Positions 27,236 to 36,650 of a DNA stretch of 64,000 nucleotides are shown in pieces. The translations under genes were made by a program, and so were the position numbers. Source of the stretch: Pseudotabrizicola algicola (GTDB lineage: Bacteria > Pseudomonadota > Alphaproteobacteria > Rhodobacterales > Rhodobacteraceae); NCBI RefSeq assembly GCF_010915705.1, contig NZ_JAAIKE010000001.1, positions 1,276,205 to 1,340,204 on the forward strand, read 5' to 3'. The notes below the pieces were generated by a model that had not been told where the DNA came from, searched no databases, and was given only the letters and a program-made list of their open reading frames with translations. How positions within the stretch are numbered: the stretch's first letter is position 1; every line of letters begins with the position of its first letter.

Positions 27236-27313
27236 TCGAAGATCATATCCTGCCTGCGCCGGTTTGCCCGGCTTACGCAGGGCAAGCTAGCACAGCCGCG
27301 CCACCCGGCCTAG

Positions 27314-27790
<477 letters not shown>

Positions 27791-27809
27791 CCCGGCCCTC
27801 GGGCGGGAT

Positions 27810-27831
27810 GGCCGGGCGACGCTGCCCGGCC
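27810..27831. terminator. Possible hairpin terminator between convergent genes
   Basis: GGCCGGGC and GCCCGGCC form a perfect eight-pair stem with a six-base loop midway between the ferredoxin stop and the opposing DUF2065 stop. There is no T-run on either side, so it may act only as an RNA-end stabiliser or a weak terminator. Confidence 0.4.
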
Positions 27832-27853
27832 GACAGGCGTTCCCAAGGCACGG

Positions 27854-28048
27854 CTAAAACCCCACCCAGCGCACCAGCGCGACAAGTGTTGCCCCCACGG
27901 CAACAGAGACCAGCCCGATCAATCGTCGCGTCTCGACGGGCAGGCGTGCCATCATCGCAAGCACTTGCTCTACACGCGAAGGGGCCAGTGCAAGCACCAG
28001 CCCCTCGGCAATAGCGACCAGCCCGAAGGCCAGGATGACCCAGATCAC
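27854..28048 (-). CDS. DUF2065 small membrane protein
   Basis: 64 residues, mostly two hydrophobic helices (IWVILAFGLVAIAEGLVLALAP and LIGLVSVAVGATLVALVRW) with a short basic loop RVEQVLAMMARLPVETRR. This pattern is DUF2065, a small inner-membrane family often found after hflC. The GTG start overlaps the hflC stop (GTGA), so it is the last gene of the hflK–hflC operon. Role unknown, probably in the HflKC complex or membrane protein quality control. Confidence 0.88.
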   Translation of the reverse strand: MIWVILAFGLVAIAEGLVLALAPSRVEQVLAMMARLPVETRRLIGLVSVAVGATLVALVRWVGF

Positions 28049-28965
28049 GGTGCAGGCGTCGGAGACGCAGGCACGGCAGGCGCAGCGCCCGGACGGTCGG
28101 CCGGGGCGATATCGCTGCGCAGATAGGTGAAGAACTCGCTATCCGGCTGCATGACGATCGACGAGCTGCCCGATTGCAACGCACGCTCGTACGAGGTGAG
28201 CGAGCGGGTAAAGGCAAAGAACTCGGGGTCGCGGCCAAAGGCCTCGGCATAGATGCTGTTCCGCTCGGCGTCGGCCTCGCCTCGCGCAACCTCGGCCATA
28301 CGGCGCGCTTCCGAGGTCAGTTCCACCACGGTCCGGTCTGCGGTTGCCCGCACCCGCTGCGCGGCTTCGCCACCACGGGCGATTTCATCGGCAGCCTCGC
28401 GTTCCCGCTCGGCCCGCATCCGCGCAAAGGTGGCGGCAAGGTTCTGCTCGGGCAGGTCGGTGCGCGTCAGGCGCACGTCAATCACCTCGATACCCAGCGC
28501 ACCGGATTCGGCCCGCGCACGGTCGCGGATCTGGTTCATCAGGGCGGTCCGGTCTTCGGACAGGACACGGTTCGATGGCACGGAACCCAGCACCTCACGG
28601 ATGGCGGCGTTCAGGATACGGTCGAGGCGGGTTTGCGCCGCATCGACACCGCCCACGCCCACCGCTTCGCGGAACTCCACCAGATTGGTGATCCGCCAGC
28701 GGGCAAAGGCATCGACCACAAGGCGGCGATCATCCAGCGGCGTGACTTCCAGCGGCTGCGTCGGCAGACCCAGGATGCGGCCGTCATATTTCACGACCTC
28801 CTGGATCAGCGGAATCTTGAAGCCCAGACCGGGGGATTCCTTGACCTGTTTGACCTGACCGAATTGCAGGACCAGCGCCTTTTCACGCTCGTCCACGATG
28901 AACAGCGATGAGAGGACAGCGGCGCCCAGCACCACGACAACGGGAAGAAGAAGTTGTGCTTTCAT
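28045..28965 (-). CDS. hflC: HflC, FtsH protease modulator subunit
   Basis: 306 residues. There is one N-terminal membrane helix (LLLPVVVVLGAAVLSSLFIV), then a SPFH/band-7 domain (DEREKALVLQFGQVKQV … DARWRITN-type strand), and a long helical region rich in Arg, Glu and Ala (residues ~175–250). Together with HflK it forms the cage around FtsH and modulates its proteolysis of membrane proteins. A proline- and alanine-rich tail ends the protein. The ATG overlaps the hflK stop (TGATG). Confidence 0.93.
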   Translation of the reverse strand: MKAQLLLPVVVVLGAAVLSSLFIVDEREKALVLQFGQVKQVKESPGLGFKIPLIQEVVKYDGRILGLPTQPLEVTPLDDRRLVVDAFARWRITNLVEFREAVGVGGVDAAQTRLDRILNAAIREVLGSVPSNRVLSEDRTALMNQIRDRARAESGALGIEVIDVRLTRTDLPEQNLAATFARMRAEREREAADEIARGGEAAQRVRATADRTVVELTSEARRMAEVARGEADAERNSIYAEAFGRDPEFFAFTRSLTSYERALQSGSSSIVMQPDSEFFTYLRSDIAPADRPGAAPAVPASPTPAP

Positions 28966-30161
28966 CAGTTGTTCCCCCCGGTGGACGCTGCCGCCGCAGG
29001 CGCGGCCGCAGTCGTTTGCCGACCCAGTTCATTCAGCGGCAGGAATGGCACAACACCCTGCCCACCGCCTTCGCCACCTTGCACGCCGTCAAGAATGACC
29101 TTGTTCATATTGCCAAGCACGCGTTCCATGGTTTCCAGATACATCCGGCGGCGCGTGACTTCCGGCGCTTTGACATATTCTTCGTAGACCGACAGGAAGC
29201 GGCTGGCTTCACCGGCCGCGTCATTGACGACCTGCGCGCGATAGGCTTCCGCCTCCTCGACGATCCGTGCCGCTTCACCGCGCGCGCCCGCCGTCACCCG
29301 GTTGGCATAGGCATCCGCCTCTTTCTCGAGCCGGTCGCGTTCCTGCTGGGCAGCCTGCACCGCGCGGAAGGCGTCAATCACCTCACGCGGGGGGTCTGCC
29401 TTTTCGAAGTTGACCCGGATCACGTTCAGTCCGGCGTTGTAGCTGTCCAGCGTGCCCTGCACCGCAGCACGCAGGTCTGCGGCAATCGCACCCCGGTCAC
29501 GGTTGAGGATGGGTGCGAGTTCCGACCGCGCGATGATGTCGCGCATCGCGGACTCCGAAACCGCCCGGATCGTATCTGCCGGATCGGCGAGGTTGAAAAG
29601 ATAGGCGGCGGGGTCATTGATGTTCCAGACCACCTGAAAGCCGATATCCACGATGTTCTGGTCGCGGGTCAGCATCAACCCGCCATCTTCCCCCGTGCGC
29701 CCCACGCCGATATCGGTGGTGCGTTCGTTGGTGACCTGGATGATCTCGGCCGTCACAAGAGGCCAAGGCGCAAAGTTCAGACCCGGATTGCCGATGGCCG
29801 AAAATTCACCGAGGAACAATTCGACCGACCGCTCTTCCGGTCGCACCGTGTAGAAAGACATCATCCCCCACAGCGCGACAGCCGCAAGCGCGCCCAAGGC
29901 AACGCCCTGCTTGGTGATGCGCGGTGAGGAAGGCCCGCGCCCGCCACCACCACCACCGCCGTTCAGACCGCCCTTGCCACGGCCTCCCATCAGCACGCGC
30001 AGTTGCTCTTGCCCTTTCTTGACGATTTCATCGATCTCGGGGATCTGGGGGCCGCCGTTTGCGGGCCGTTGGCCTGCTGGTCTGCGATCATCATCGCGCC
30101 CGTTGCCCCGATCATCTCCACCCGAGCCGCCACCGCCGCCCCAGGGACCTCCACTTGCCAT
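28965..30161 (-). CDS. hflK: HflK, FtsH protease modulator subunit
   Basis: 398 residues. The N-terminal ~75 residues are disordered and glycine-rich (several GGGGG runs), as in E. coli HflK. A membrane helix follows at about residues 88–105, then the SPFH domain (YTVRPEERSVELFLGEF … VVWNINDPAAYLF) and a coiled-coil stretch. A Gln/Ala-rich tail follows the helix. It is the first gene of the hflK–hflC–DUF2065 operon. The start at 30161 is the first ATG of the frame. Confidence 0.93.
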   Translation of the reverse strand: MASGGPWGGGGGSGGDDRGNGRDDDRRPAGQRPANGGPQIPEIDEIVKKGQEQLRVLMGGRGKGGLNGGGGGGGRGPSSPRITKQGVALGALAAVALWGMMSFYTVRPEERSVELFLGEFSAIGNPGLNFAPWPLVTAEIIQVTNERTTDIGVGRTGEDGGLMLTRDQNIVDIGFQVVWNINDPAAYLFNLADPADTIRAVSESAMRDIIARSELAPILNRDRGAIAADLRAAVQGTLDSYNAGLNVIRVNFEKADPPREVIDAFRAVQAAQQERDRLEKEADAYANRVTAGARGEAARIVEEAEAYRAQVVNDAAGEASRFLSVYEEYVKAPEVTRRRMYLETMERVLGNMNKVILDGVQGGEGGGQGVVPFLPLNELGRQTTAAAPAAAASTGGNN

Positions 30162-30231
30162 CCGTTGAAACCCTTCTTTTTATGCTGTGTCTTTAACTGG
30201 TCATTCCGACGCGAAAATCAAGCGAATCCGG

Positions 30232-31668
30232 TCACGCCTTGCGCGTCGGTGTCCGCATCGTGACCAGTTCTTCGGCCATCGTCGGATGCACTGCCACCGT
30301 GCGGTCAAAATCCTCTTTCGTGGCCCCCATTTTGACGGCAATCGCCGCAAGCTGGATCATCTCTCCGGCTTCGGGTGCGACGATGTGACATCCCAGCACC
30401 CGCCGCGTGGCCTGACTGACGATCAGTTTCATCAGCACCCGTGCCTCGCTCCCGGCGAAGGCGGTGCGCATCGGCCGGAAACTGGTGCAATAGACCTCGA
30501 TCGGCTCCTGCTCGCGCGCGGCTTCTTCGGTCAACCCAACTGTGCCAAGTTCCGGCTGGGTAAACACCGCGCTTGGAATGAGGTCATGGTCAACCTCTGT
30601 CGGCTCGCCGTCAAACACCGTGCGCACAAAGGCCATGCCTTCGCGGATCGCCACAGGCGTCAGGTTGACGCGGTTCGTCACATCGCCGATGGCATAGATC
30701 GACGGAACGGCGGTCTGGCTGTAGCTGTCTACGACGATCTCGCCGCGCCGCCCCAGCTTGACCCCCAGATCGTCAAGCCCGAGACCCTCGGTATTCGGAC
30801 TGCGACCCGTGGCGAATAGCACCGAGTCAAAGGTGCATTCCATCCCGTTGGTCGCCTTGACCCAGACCGGGCATCCCCGATTGCCCGAATGGGGCAGCAG
30901 TTCGACCGCCGATTCCACACCCGCGCCCATGGTGGACCCGTCCTCCGCCATCGCCGCCGCTTCGGCCATTTCCACGATGTTGGTGCCAAGGTGAAGCTCG
31001 ATCCCCTGCGCCTTCATCGCCTCGGCAATCAGGCCGCGCGCCTCGTCGTCAAAGCCGCGCAGGATTTGCGCACCGCGATAGAACTGCGTCACCTTGACGC
31101 CGAGCCCCGCAAGAATGCAGGCCATTTCACAAGCAATGAAGCCGCCGCCCACGATCAGGATGGACTTGGGCAGCGCCTGCAGGGTGAAGATGTCATCCGA
31201 CACCAGCCCGAGCGCGGCATTTGGCACATCGGGCCGCTCGGGCCGCCCGCCTGTGGCCACCAGAATATGCCGTGCGCTCACGGTCTCCCCGCTGGACAGC
31301 GTCACCGTGTGGGCATCGCTCAGCCGCGCCCTTGCATCGTAAATCCGCACCCCGGACCCGTCGAGCAGCCGCCGATAGACGGCTTCCAGACGGTCAAGCT
31401 CGGCATGCAGCTTGGCGCGGAACGCGGGCCAGTCAAAACTGCCATCCGGAATGTCCCAGCCATAGGCGCGCGCCTCTGTTGGCATCTCGCGGAAGGCCGA
31501 GGCAAAGACCATCAGCTTCTTCGGCACGCAGCCACGGATGACACAGGTGCCGCCAAGACGGCTGTCTTCTGCGAGGGCCACCTTGGCCCCGGTCGCGGCC
31601 GCCATGCGCGCCGCCCGCACCCCGCCCGAGCCGCCCCCGATGACAAACAGGTCTACGTCAAACGCCAT
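30232..31668 (-). CDS. gor: Glutathione-disulfide reductase
   Basis: 478 residues, a flavoprotein disulfide reductase. The FAD-binding site is VIGGGSGGVRAARMAA. The redox-active disulfide is Cys42–Cys47 in GGTCVIRGCVPKK, and the second nucleotide site is ILIVGGGFIACEMA. The catalytic C-terminal His lies in VAVHPTMAEEL. CVIRGC and the plant/proteobacterial-type sequence favour glutathione reductase over lipoamide dehydrogenase. The ATG overlaps the rpiA stop by one base (TGATG), so both are co-transcribed, linking NADPH supply with thiol reduction. Confidence 0.93.
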   Translation of the reverse strand: MAFDVDLFVIGGGSGGVRAARMAAATGAKVALAEDSRLGGTCVIRGCVPKKLMVFASAFREMPTEARAYGWDIPDGSFDWPAFRAKLHAELDRLEAVYRRLLDGSGVRIYDARARLSDAHTVTLSSGETVSARHILVATGGRPERPDVPNAALGLVSDDIFTLQALPKSILIVGGGFIACEMACILAGLGVKVTQFYRGAQILRGFDDEARGLIAEAMKAQGIELHLGTNIVEMAEAAAMAEDGSTMGAGVESAVELLPHSGNRGCPVWVKATNGMECTFDSVLFATGRSPNTEGLGLDDLGVKLGRRGEIVVDSYSQTAVPSIYAIGDVTNRVNLTPVAIREGMAFVRTVFDGEPTEVDHDLIPSAVFTQPELGTVGLTEEAAREQEPIEVYCTSFRPMRTAFAGSEARVLMKLIVSQATRRVLGCHIVAPEAGEMIQLAAIAVKMGATKEDFDRTVAVHPTMAEELVTMRTPTRKA

Positions 31669-32453
31669 CAGTCCAGATCCGCAAAAATGTTGGAGGTCGG
31701 CACGAATTCCACCCGCTCGTCCTCGGTCTCGCCAGAGTTGATGTCGCGCACCGTCACCCGCCCGTCACCGTGGCCGATCACCACGATATCGCAGATGTCG
31801 ATGAACAGCCCGTTTTCGACCACGCCCGGGATCTGGTTCAGCACCAGCGCGAGCTGGCGCGGATTGCCGATGCGCTTGAGGTGCAGATCGAGGATGTAAT
31901 TCGACTCGTCCGTGACGAGGGGGGCCGCGCCGTTCATCCGCAGGGTCACGTCACGGTTGAGCACGTCAAGCGAGACAAGTGTTTCCTCGACCAGCGCCTT
32001 GGTGGTCTGCCAGCCAAAAGGGATCACCTCGATCGGCAGCGGAAAGGCCCCCAACTGCGATACATCCTTCGCGGCATCGGCAATCACGATCATCTGGTCG
32101 GATGCGGTCGCCACGATCTTTTCCTGCAGCAGCGCCGCCCCGCCGCCCTTGATCAGGTTGAGGTTGCCGTCAAACTCGTCAGCGCCGTCGATGGTCATGT
32201 CGAGCCATTTCGCCTCGTCCAGCGTCGTCAGCGGAATTCCGAGTTGCGCCGCCAGTTGCGCGGTCCGGCTCGAGGTTGGCACCCCGACCACCCGCAAGCC
32301 TTCTTCGCGGATCCGTTCGGCCAGACAACGCACCATCCATGCGGCTGTGGACCCGGTGCCAAGCCCCAATTTCATCCCGTTCTCGACAAAATCGGTTGCG
32401 CGCTTGGCCGCTAGAAACTTGGCCTTGTCGATGGGCGAAAGGTCGGCAGGCAT
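31668..32453 (-). CDS. rpiA: Ribose-5-phosphate isomerase A
   Basis: 261 residues. It interconverts ribose 5-phosphate and ribulose 5-phosphate in the pentose phosphate pathway. Landmarks are LGLGTGSTAAWMVRCL (phosphate-binding loop), TIDGADEFDGNLNLIKGGGAALLQEKIVA with the catalytic Asp/Lys region, and VIPFGWQTT. The final ~30 residues extend past the usual RpiA end. The gene is divergent from sdaA across about 230 bases and coupled to gor downstream. Confidence 0.95.
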   Translation of the reverse strand: MPADLSPIDKAKFLAAKRATDFVENGMKLGLGTGSTAAWMVRCLAERIREEGLRVVGVPTSSRTAQLAAQLGIPLTTLDEAKWLDMTIDGADEFDGNLNLIKGGGAALLQEKIVATASDQMIVIADAAKDVSQLGAFPLPIEVIPFGWQTTKALVEETLVSLDVLNRDVTLRMNGAAPLVTDESNYILDLHLKRIGNPRQLALVLNQIPGVVENGLFIDICDIVVIGHGDGRVTVRDINSGETEDERVEFVPTSNIFADLD

Positions 32454-32687
32454 GGATCGATTCCCCGGCAGTGAAAATGTGGCGTGCTCGGGTTATAGGC
32501 AAACCCGCCCCCGCGCGCGAGGGCGAATTGCCCCGGAGCGGCGGCGCACGGCCCTGTCCAAGCTCGCATCACGGGGCCGCGCGAGCGCGGACGATGCCGC
32601 AGAAACCCGCGCAATGTCGCTTTCGTGTGGCGCAGGCGATGCGATCCGGCGCACACTGCCCGCCAACAGCTACAGAGAGACCAACGC

Positions 32688-34067
32688 ATGTTCCTGTCCG
32701 TGTTCGATATGTTCAAGGTGGGGATCGGCCCCTCGTCCAGCCACACGATGGGCCCGATGGTGGCCGCTGCCCGCTTTCTCGATCTGCTGCGCGGCTCGCC
32801 GTTTCAGGCGCATGGCCTGCGCGCCTCGCTGCATGGCAGCCTGGCCTTCACCGGGGTGGGTCACGCGACGGACCGCGCAACCATCCTTGGCCTCGCAGGC
32901 TTTGCGCCCGACACCTATGACGCTGCCCGCGCGGACGAGGCGCTGCACAGCATCCGCCAGACCTGCCGCATCACGCCGCCCGGCCTGCCCGAGCTTCACT
33001 TCGACCCCGAACGCGATCTGGTCTTCGACTACGGCCCCGCCCTGCCCGGCCATGCCAACGGAATGATCCTGCGCGCCACTGACGCGCAAGGCGACGTCAT
33101 CGTGCAGGAAACATATTATTCTATCGGGGGGGGCTTTGTGCTGACCGCCGCCGAATTGGAAAACAGCGCCGCCGACAAGAAAAAGCCGCGCGCCGATGTG
33201 CCCTTCCCCTTCGAGACAGCCACCGAAATGCTGGCGATGGCCAAGCAAAGCGGGCTGTCGATCGCCGCGATGAAGCGGGCCAATGAACTGCGCTTTCGCA
33301 CGCCCGCCGAACTGGATCAGGGGCTTGCGCGGCTGTGGGAGGTAATGTCCGCCTGCATAGATCGCGGCATGGCGGGCAGCGGCATATTGCCTGGCGGGCT
33401 CAAGGTGCGCCGCAGGGCGAAGGGCATTCATGAACAGTTGCAGGCCGAACGCGGGCTGAACATGCAGGCCCCGCACACCATCAACGACTGGATGAGCCTT
33501 TACGCAATGGCGGTGAACGAGGAAAACGCCGCCGGAGGGCAAGTGGTAACGGCGCCCACCAATGGCGCGGCAGGCGTTGTTCCCGCCGTCATCCGCTATT
33601 GGCTTGACCATGTGCCGGGCGCCGCCCCATCGCGGATCGGAGATTTTCTCCTGACCGCTGCAGCCATCGGCGGGCTGTGCAAGCACAACGCCAGCATCTC
33701 GGGCGCGGAGTGCGGCTGTCAGGCCGAGGTGGGCTCTGCTGCTGCAATGGCCGCTGCTGGCCTTTGCGCCGTTTTGGGCGGAACAGCCGAACAGGTTGAA
33801 AACGCCGCAGAAATTGCGCTGGAACACCACCTTGGCATGACCTGTGATCCGGTCAAGGGGCTGGTGCAGGTCCCTTGCATCGAGCGCAACGGTCTTGGCG
33901 CGATCAAGGCGGTTTCGGCGGCGTCCCTGTCGATGCGCGGCGACGGGCAGCACCTTGTCAGCCTCGACGCCTGCATCGAAACGATGCGCCAGACCGGACG
34001 CGACATGCACGAGAAATACAAGGAAACCTCGCTGGGCGGGCTGGCGGTGAACGTGCCGAACTGCTGA
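32688..34067 (+). CDS. sdaA: L-serine ammonia-lyase, [4Fe-4S], single chain
   Basis: 459 residues. It deaminates L-serine to pyruvate and ammonia. The beta domain begins [23 protein letters not shown] and the alpha domain carries the iron-sulfur cysteines ([19 protein letters not shown] and [14 protein letters not shown]). The two domains are fused as in the E. coli enzymes. The ATG at 32688 opens the canonical N-terminus; an AGAGAG lies upstream. It is a single gene, followed by an intergenic hairpin repeat. Confidence 0.94.
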   Translation: MFLSVFDMFKVGIGPSSSHTMGPMVAAARFLDLLRGSPFQAHGLRASLHGSLAFTGVGHATDRATILGLAGFAPDTYDAARADEALHSIRQTCRITPPGLPELHFDPERDLVFDYGPALPGHANGMILRATDAQGDVIVQETYYSIGGGFVLTAAELENSAADKKKPRADVPFPFETATEMLAMAKQSGLSIAAMKRANELRFRTPAELDQGLARLWEVMSACIDRGMAGSGILPGGLKVRRRAKGIHEQLQAERGLNMQAPHTINDWMSLYAMAVNEENAAGGQVVTAPTNGAAGVVPAVIRYWLDHVPGAAPSRIGDFLLTAAAIGGLCKHNASISGAECGCQAEVGSAAAMAAAGLCAVLGGTAEQVENAAEIALEHHLGMTCDPVKGLVQVPCIERNGLGAIKAVSAASLSMRGDGQHLVSLDACIETMRQTGRDMHEKYKETSLGGLAVNVPNC

Positions 34068-34093
34068 CGCCGGCCGCGTATGAGGCGGTGGAC

Positions 34094-34127
34094 GCCTCCG
34101 GCGGAAGTATTTCAGAAAGGGGCAGAT
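34094..34127 (+). repeat. Dispersed repeat with GCCTCCGGCGG core and AGTATTT tail, copy C
   Basis: GCCTCCGGCGGAAGTATTT is followed by a purine-rich stretch. The same core occurs in reverse orientation at 40847–40871. It lies between the convergent sdaA and sulfotransferase-like genes. Confidence 0.55.
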
Positions 34128-34165
34128 ATCATCGCGCCGCGCCGGATTGCACCTTTACCAAATGC

Positions 34166-34813
34166 TCAAACCTCCGCTTCCACCGGTGCCATCGGTGTGA
34201 AGATCATGCCATCCTTGTGCAGGCGGTCGTACAGCGCAAACTCTGCCTCATGCACCTTGTGCAGCCGGGCCAAGAGGGCATCGGGCAGGGTCAGGATGTC
34301 GGGGTCCGTCTTGGGAGAGACGTTGCGATGCGGCATGTCAAACCGCGCGCCCAGCCGATCTGACAGGAAATGCAACAGGCGGCCAAGGTCGGCGTAATCG
34401 AAGAGGTAGGTCACCGGCGGCCCATCATCGAGAAAGCCGAGAAAGCGATCCTGTCTGCCGATGCTGGCAAAGGGCGGCGGATCGTCTGACAGACGCGCCT
34501 CGACAAATTCGGCGAAGGTCAACCCGTAGGTCGAGTTTTCATGTCCGCGCAATGCGTCCCGCTGGCGATAGCGGAACCAGCTGCCCAGATGGTCCATCGG
34601 CGCGCGCATGACCGCAAAGGTCTCGGGGCGCTTGCCCAGCTTTCGCGTGATGCGCACCGCCCATTTACGCTCATAAATCCGGGCGTTTATGTGCTTGTCG
34701 CCGGTCTCTTTGGGCGTGGCGCGGGCATAGGGGGCAAGCATGGCGCGCAAGGATTGCGTGGCTGTCTTCGGATTGGCCAGATAGACCAGCCCCGCCTTCT
34801 TCAGAACCAGCAT
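34166..34813 (-). CDS. Sulfotransferase-family-like protein
   Basis: 215 residues. The N-terminal VYLANPKTATQSLRAML resembles the 5'-phosphosulfate-binding loop of PAPS-dependent sulfotransferases (usual P-K-[TS]-x-[TS]). VMRAPMDHLGSWFRYR resembles the 3'-phosphate-binding R-x-P-x6-S-x-[YF] motif. The remainder is alpha/beta with no further family hallmark. The acceptor is unknown; a surface polysaccharide or lipid is plausible but not shown. The ATG at 34813 has a G-rich upstream site. It stands between convergent sdaA and a divergent EamA gene. Confidence 0.75.
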   Translation of the reverse strand: MLVLKKAGLVYLANPKTATQSLRAMLAPYARATPKETGDKHINARIYERKWAVRITRKLGKRPETFAVMRAPMDHLGSWFRYRQRDALRGHENSTYGLTFAEFVEARLSDDPPPFASIGRQDRFLGFLDDGPPVTYLFDYADLGRLLHFLSDRLGARFDMPHRNVSPKTDPDILTLPDALLARLHKVHEAEFALYDRLHKDGMIFTPMAPVEAEV

Positions 34814-34948
34814 GCCGCCCCCCTGCCCTTGGCCGAATTTTTCCCGCAGCGTAATGGCCTTGGCCGAGGGTCGGCAAGGGTGCGGCGTGAAATCGGGGCG
34901 CAGCGTGTCGTTTTTGCGGTGGACGCGCCGAGACGCCCGCGCTAGCCC

Positions 34949-35878
34949 ATGGACATGACCCGTCAGCCAGACCGCATCCTTCCCGGCGTTGTATTGATGC
35001 TTGCCTTTTGCGTCCTTGCGCCTTTGCTGGATGTATCGGCAAAGCTGGCGGCGGCCACGATCCCTGTTGCGCAGATCGTCACCGCGCGTTTTGTCGTGCA
35101 GGGCGCGTTGATGCTGCCGGTGATTCTGGCGATGGGTCTTTCGCTTCACATGACGGGGCGGGCCTTGGGGCTGATCTGTCTGCGCGCCGTGTTCCTGATA
35201 CTGTCGACCTTCAGTTTCGTCGCAGCCATTTCGGTGATGCCGGTGGCCGATGCCCTTGCCATCGCCTTTGTCGAGCCATTCATTCTCCTGCTGCTCGGGC
35301 GTGTCCTCTTCGGTGACGAGGTTGGCCCCCGGCGTATCGCGGCCTCTTGCGTGGGGTTTCTCGGGGCGCTTCTGGTAATCCAGCCCTCGCTTGCGGCCTT
35401 TGGCTATGTGGCGCTTTGGCCCTTGGGAACAGCATTCTTCTTCGCCTTCTACATGCTGTCGACACGGCAGGTGTCGGGGTTCATGCATCCGGTCGCCATG
35501 CAGTTCCACACTTCTTGGACCGGGCTCTTGATGTGTCTGCCGGTCATGCTGCTGGCCGAAGGCACGGGCTGGCGCCATTTCGATCCGGTCCTGCCGCAAG
35601 GCGTCGAATGGCTCTGGCTCTTCGGGGTCGGCTTCTGGGCGGCGCTCAGCCACATGTGCATGACCTATGCGCTGAAGTTCGCACCTTCAGCCACGCTCGC
35701 CCCGCTGCATTATCTGGAAATTGTGGCGGCGGTTGCCCTCGGATACTGGATTTTCGGCGATTTCCCGAATGCGCTGACCTGGGCGGGGATCGCCGTGATC
35801 ACCGCCTCGGGCCTTTACATCATCTACAGGGAGCGGCTTTCGGCGCGCGCCGCCGCCATCAGCGCGCTCAAGGCCTGA
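34949..35878 (+). CDS. EamA/DMT-family transporter
   Basis: 309 residues with ten predicted membrane helices arranged as two EamA repeats of five (about residues 10–140 and 150–300). The first repeat shows RAVFLILSTFSFVAAI and VMPVADALAIAFVEPFILLLLG; the second shows MTYALKFAPSATLAPLHYLEIVAAVALGYWIFGD. Substrates of the family include amino acids, nucleotide sugars and metabolites; none is indicated here. Its 3' end overlaps the 3' end of the thiamine diphosphokinase gene by 55 bases on the opposite strand. Confidence 0.88.
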   Translation: MDMTRQPDRILPGVVLMLAFCVLAPLLDVSAKLAAATIPVAQIVTARFVVQGALMLPVILAMGLSLHMTGRALGLICLRAVFLILSTFSFVAAISVMPVADALAIAFVEPFILLLLGRVLFGDEVGPRRIAASCVGFLGALLVIQPSLAAFGYVALWPLGTAFFFAFYMLSTRQVSGFMHPVAMQFHTSWTGLLMCLPVMLLAEGTGWRHFDPVLPQGVEWLWLFGVGFWAALSHMCMTYALKFAPSATLAPLHYLEIVAAVALGYWIFGDFPNALTWAGIAVITASGLYIIYRERLSARAAAISALKA

Positions 35879-36510
35879 TCCAGCCTTGCGCGCGGCAGGA
35901 TGCACAGCATTCCCGGCCCCGAAAGCTCCAGCGTGACCCGGCCCGTGCTGACCCGGTTGGAGGTGCCGACACGCGTGTCGGGCGCGAGGTCTAGACCGTC
36001 GATGGGCCAGTCAAGCCCGGTGCTGCGACCACTGATCCTGGCAAGGGGATAGAGGCTGAAGCGGTCCTTCCGCCGCAGATCAAGTTGCAACCGTGGCGGA
36101 GCATGAAAGACCACGTCCTGCGGCCCGAGCAAGACGCAAGGACGTTGTTGCCGGACGAGCGTCGTGAGCACGGCGAGCCCGTGATCCACCCGCGCCCCGA
36201 CAAAGCCGATTGCAATCACGAAGGGCGCATCGACCGAGCGCAGCGCCTTGTCGAAATCGGTCGTATCCTGTTCGGGAATATGGTGGAACCGCTCGGACGG
36301 AACCGCCGCCCTTGCCGCGGGCGAGATCGAATCCATATCGCCGATCACCGCCGCTGGCGCAATGCCTTGCGACAGGCAGCGGTTGGCCCCTCCGTCGGCC
36401 GCCACGATCACCGGTGCGCGTTGCTGCGCAATCCGAAACAATGCGGCCGAAACGGGGGCCCCTCCCACAAGCGTGATCCCGCCCGAGGATTGCACAATGG
36501 CCTGATTCAT
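35824..36510 (-). CDS. Thiamine diphosphokinase
   Basis: 228 residues. It transfers a diphosphate from ATP to thiamine to make thiamine diphosphate. Catalytic-domain landmarks are VIVAADGGANRCL, AAVIGDMDSIS, EQDTTDFDKALR and GFVGARVDHGLAVLT, as in the ThiN/TPK family. The C-terminal beta domain is more divergent. ATG 36510 is preferred; an upstream in-frame TTG has no ribosome site. The gene overlaps the convergent EamA gene by 55 bases. No other thiamine genes are nearby. Confidence 0.9.
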   Translation of the reverse strand: MNQAIVQSSGGITLVGGAPVSAALFRIAQQRAPVIVAADGGANRCLSQGIAPAAVIGDMDSISPAARAAVPSERFHHIPEQDTTDFDKALRSVDAPFVIAIGFVGARVDHGLAVLTTLVRQQRPCVLLGPQDVVFHAPPRLQLDLRRKDRFSLYPLARISGRSTGLDWPIDGLDLAPDTRVGTSNRVSTGRVTLELSGPGMLCILPRARLDQALSALMAAARAESRSL

Positions 36511-36650
36511 GCGGATACTGTCTTTCAATTGCGGCAAACTATCGGTGCGGCTGCCACAAACAATCCTTCAAATGACCCTGATCTGTCCACGGATTCGAAC
36601 CTGTAACCAAGGACAAGGGTGTATCGAGTTTTGCAGAAAGCGAGCATCCG

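Noticed and set aside
36585..36620. tRNA-like T-arm (GGTTCGAATCC) on the minus strand upstream of the acidic protein gene
   Set aside because: The flanking bases do not pair into a T-stem and no acceptor or anticodon arm is present; at most a chance match or an old tRNA fragment.
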